Shown piece by piece: positions 63,731 through 64,000 of a stretch of 64,000 nucleotides of DNA. Position numbers and translations under genes: made by a program. The stretch is from NCBI GenBank assembly GCA_026129485.1, contig JAHCHY010000022.1:1-64000 (forward strand). The letters run 5' to 3'. This DNA is from Cyclobacteriaceae bacterium. Lineage in GTDB: Bacteria > Bacteroidota > Bacteroidia > Cytophagales > Cyclobacteriaceae. The notes below the pieces were generated by a model that was not told the DNA's origin, made no database searches, and saw only the letters and a program-made list of their open reading frames with translations. Every line of letters starts with the position of its first letter. Position 1 is the stretch's first letter.

Positions 63731-64000
63731 TCATATCCCGCTAAAAAGCTCAAATGTTTCGAGGTACTCCGGCACTACCACGTTCCATCCCTTTGCTTTT
63801 ATTTTTTCGGCTAATACAGTTGCACTTTCTTTTTCACCGTGGGTGATGAATGTGAATTTGGGACTGTCTTTAAAATTGTCGAGCCATTGCAATAATTCAC
63901 TTTGATCGGCATGGGCCGAAAGCCCGTTAATGGTTTTTACAAAACATTTAACAGGAACCTCTTCACCAAAAATTTTCACCATCGGCTCACCATCCTGAAT
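63731..64000 (-). CDS. MBL-fold/beta-CASP RNA-processing-type metallohydrolase (C-terminal part)
   Basis: Only the last 89 codons lie in the window; the frame stays open to base 64000. The sequence G-L-S-A-H-A-D-Q-S-E-L-L-Q-W and F-I-T-H-G-E-K-E-S-A is the RNA-specificity/RMMBL end of beta-CASP metallo-beta-lactamase proteins, which act as nucleases on RNA. The 63982 ATG is internal, not the start. Confidence 0.85.
   Translation of the reverse strand: MQDGEPMVKIFGEEVPVKCFVKTINGLSAHADQSELLQWLDNFKDSPKFTFITHGEKESATVLAEKIKAKGWNVVVPEYLETFELFSGI

Overview
The window looks like a stretch of chromosome from a member of the Bacteroidota, most likely a Cytophagales-type soil or freshwater bacterium. 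The evidence is a type IX secretion (gliding-type) C-terminal sorting domain, an LptD/amidase/MCE envelope cluster, a SiaC (DUF1987) protein, a sigma/anti-sigma/beta-barrel operon, promoters of the form TAnnTTTG, few Shine-Dalgarno sequences, and frequent GTG and TTG starts. The species assignment is inference. I see no rRNA, tRNA, CRISPR array, transposase or prophage; this is compact core chromosome with many tail-to-tail gene pairs that touch or overlap at their stop codons.

Layout. 0-7.4 kb: a large lipoprotein, an OmpA-like lipoprotein, a tiny PLDc_N-type membrane protein, an MFS transporter and a TPR sensor histidine kinase. 7.5-14.2 kb: a trans-sulfuration PLP enzyme, then three co-directional genes for exported proteins: two built from phage-tail-fibre-like repeats (one ending in a self-cleaving S74 chaperone domain) and one with a gliding-type sorting domain. 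14.2-27.4 kb: E2 acyltransferase, CinA, a DUF4197 lipoprotein with PaaN, a penicillin acylase, a VanX-like dipeptidase, an amidohydrolase, an M42 peptidase and a BtuF-like binding protein. 27.4-33.7 kb: methyltransferase-aroA, aroB, a YtxH-like protein, proline dehydrogenase and lysS. 33.7-41 kb: lptD divergent from an amidase-MCE pair, a methylcrotonyl-CoA carboxylase-type beta subunit and a SirB1-like protein.

41-46.5 kb (minus strand): a probable operon running cdd, siaC, a 1020-residue ABCG-type transporter with TerB-like and FHA-like N-terminal regions and a large extracytoplasmic insert, a lipoprotein and a small secreted protein. 46.5-52.4 kb: a saccharopine-dehydrogenase-like enzyme, an acyltransferase, a sodium symporter, rnhA, a frameshifted bestrophin gene, a small membrane protein and a GNAT acetyltransferase. 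52.5-60.6 kb: a catabolic block with the methylcitrate cycle (prpBCD), queH, and a phenylacetyl-CoA epoxidase operon (paaABCD) next to a TetR regulator. 60.6-64 kb: a membrane protein, an ECF sigma/anti-sigma/outer-membrane protein operon, a MITE-like palindromic element and the end of an MBL/beta-CASP gene.

Working together, PaaABCD and PaaN process phenylacetyl-CoA, the carboxylase handles branched-chain acyl-CoA, and PrpBCD removes propionyl-CoA, so the window has a clear aromatic and amino-acid catabolic flavour. The most unusual non-coding signal is a set of about six short intergenic dyads, each made from its own reiterated 7-9 base word (GACTATT, CAACTTT, GGTTACT, ATTCAAA and so on), lying 3' of genes or between operon members; one of them carries the TTG start codon of paaB.
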